Under the pieces are notes generated by a model, which did no database searches, was not told the origin of the DNA, and worked only from the letters and a program-made list of their open reading frames with translations. DNA of 64,000 nucleotides from SAR202 cluster bacterium (GTDB lineage Bacteria > Chloroflexota > Dehalococcoidia > Lucifugimonadales > UBA826): NCBI GenBank assembly GCA_022447825.1, contig JAKUTY010000003.1, positions 18,263-82,262 on the forward strand, written 5' to 3'. Position 1 is the first letter of the stretch. Every line of letters starts with the position of its first letter. Positions 63,264-64,000 of the stretch are shown one piece after another. The translations under genes were made by a program, and so were the position numbers.

Positions 63264-64000
63264 ATGTTAGACAATAAAAAAATTATAGGAACTGATTATC
63301 AATTAACATTTAGGATGATCCTAACAGGCTTTTTACTCTTATTAGCCTATATGGCTTTATTCAGCCTTTTGTTATTCACAGGAATCCCAATATTTTTCGT
63401 GTTAATTTTTGGAGTGGGTATGGTATTTTTCCAGTACTACATGTCTGACAAATTAGTTCTTAAAACTACTAGGGCCAAAGTCGTTTCTGCAGAAGAAGAA
63501 CCATTCCTTCATCAAACAATAGAACGACTTTCCAATACAGCAGGGATACCAAAGCCTCGTAATATAGCAGTAATGGATATGGAAGCACCTAATGCATTTG
63601 CTACTGGTAGAAGCCCAAAACATGCCACAGTGGCTGTAACTACAGGGTTAATGAAAAAACTCACTAATGATGAATTAGAAGCTGTTCTAGGACACGAATT
63701 AGCACATATTAAAAACAGAGATGTCATGGTTATGACTTGGGCGAGTTTAATTGTAGTGATAGCTGGGTATCTCATGCAAATGCTTTTTTGGATGAGCCTA
63801 TTTGGTGGTTTTGGTGGAAATAGGCGTGAAGGTGGAGGGCAGGCAGCGGCAATGATGATGGCTGCATATGTAGGAGTAATTATTATTTATTTTTTCAGTC
63901 AAATTTTAATCAGCACTCTATCTAGGTACCGAGAACTTGCGGCAGATAGAGATGGTTCAATTATTTGTGGCTCCCCTACCAATCTAGCTTCTGCTCTTAG
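63264..64000 (+). CDS. htpX: HtpX-like M48 membrane zinc protease, cut by the window edge
   Basis: The first 245 residues of a membrane-bound M48 protease for quality control of membrane proteins. Two hydrophobic segments lie at about 19-40 and 42-62. MDMEAPNAFATGRSPKHATVAVTTGLMKKLTNDELEAVLGHELAHIKNRDVMVM contains the zinc motif HELAH at 144-148. A third segment and the start of SRYRELAADRDG, with the glutamate ligand, are visible at the end. The start is ATG 63264. The rest lies beyond the window. Confidence 0.92.
   Translation, partial: MLDNKKIIGTDYQLTFRMILTGFLLLLAYMALFSLLLFTGIPIFFVLIFGVGMVFFQYYMSDKLVLKTTRAKVVSAEEEPFLHQTIERLSNTAGIPKPRNIAVMDMEAPNAFATGRSPKHATVAVTTGLMKKLTNDELEAVLGHELAHIKNRDVMVMTWASLIVVIAGYLMQMLFWMSLFGGFGGNRREGGGQAAAMMMAAYVGVIIIYFFSQILISTLSRYRELAADRDGSIICGSPTNLASAL

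Overview
The window is a low-GC (roughly one third G+C by eye), gene-dense bacterial chromosome segment. Most of its genes are housekeeping. I see no rRNA, tRNA, CRISPR array, insertion sequence or phage gene, and no gene-free stretch longer than about 250 bases. Gene style and content suggest a streamlined, probably marine Chloroflexota (SAR202/Dehalococcoidia-like). The supporting points are a CbbQ/NorD-type pair, a flavin monooxygenase of the luciferase type, a Dxr with an S-E-P-N-A-I-W active-site variant, a heterodimeric ABC exporter and very compact convergent gene ends. This assignment is an inference; no rRNA is present to confirm it.

Layout. 1-5.4 kb (minus): coaE, a MoxR/CbbQ ATPase, a giant VWA protein and a truncated transaldolase gene, apparently one operon. 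5.5-8.2 kb: selA and rarA. 8.2-10.5 kb (minus): an MFS permease and threonine aldolase. 10.6-12.6 kb: a small hydrolase and fumC. 12.6-13.9 kb (minus): CCA-adding enzyme. 13.9-16.9 kb: a SAM riboswitch with terminator, then metY, metA and a Nudix gene, with a perfect 17-bp hairpin between metY and metA. 16.9-20.9 kb (minus): a heterodimeric ABC exporter and a zinc-ribbon protein. 21-31.2 kb: the classical rimI-like/rpsB-tsf-pyrH-frr-uppS-cdsA-dxr-rseP-ispG-proS cluster. 31.3-38 kb: LLM flavin enzyme, TPP enzyme, LDH2-type dehydrogenase and an iron-type ABC importer lacking its binding protein. 38-43.2 kb: gatB, yvcK, secG against cysS, ispF, ispD. 43.3-46.5 kb: EVE-domain gene, selD, argS. 46.5-53.1 kb: a corrinoid methyl-transfer cluster. 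53.1-61 kb: SDR, PHP, two hotdog proteins, M16 peptidase, membrane protein and a tandem SDR pair. 61-64 kb: cvpA-like gene, HNH nuclease, holB and a truncated htpX.

How the genes work together. MetA (with the Glu that marks acetyl-CoA use) and MetY should make homocysteine under SAM-riboswitch control. The 46.5-52.1 kb cluster holds a homocysteine methyltransferase module, a corrinoid protein, a UroD/MtaA-type zinc methyltransferase and a RamA-type reactivator. Together they could complete methionine synthesis as a split, possibly folate-independent, corrinoid system; this is the most interesting locus here. dxr, ispG, ispD, ispF and uppS supply isoprenoids and undecaprenyl phosphate. selA and selD imply selenocysteine use, and selD itself carries an in-frame UGA at the catalytic position.

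Two further genes (ispG and the M16 peptidase) are each interrupted by one in-frame UGA with no frameshift. Whether these are assembly errors, real nonsense mutations or translated codons cannot be settled here. The first of the two tandem SDRs has lost its catalytic Tyr and Lys, and the second hotdog protein lacks its catalytic His.
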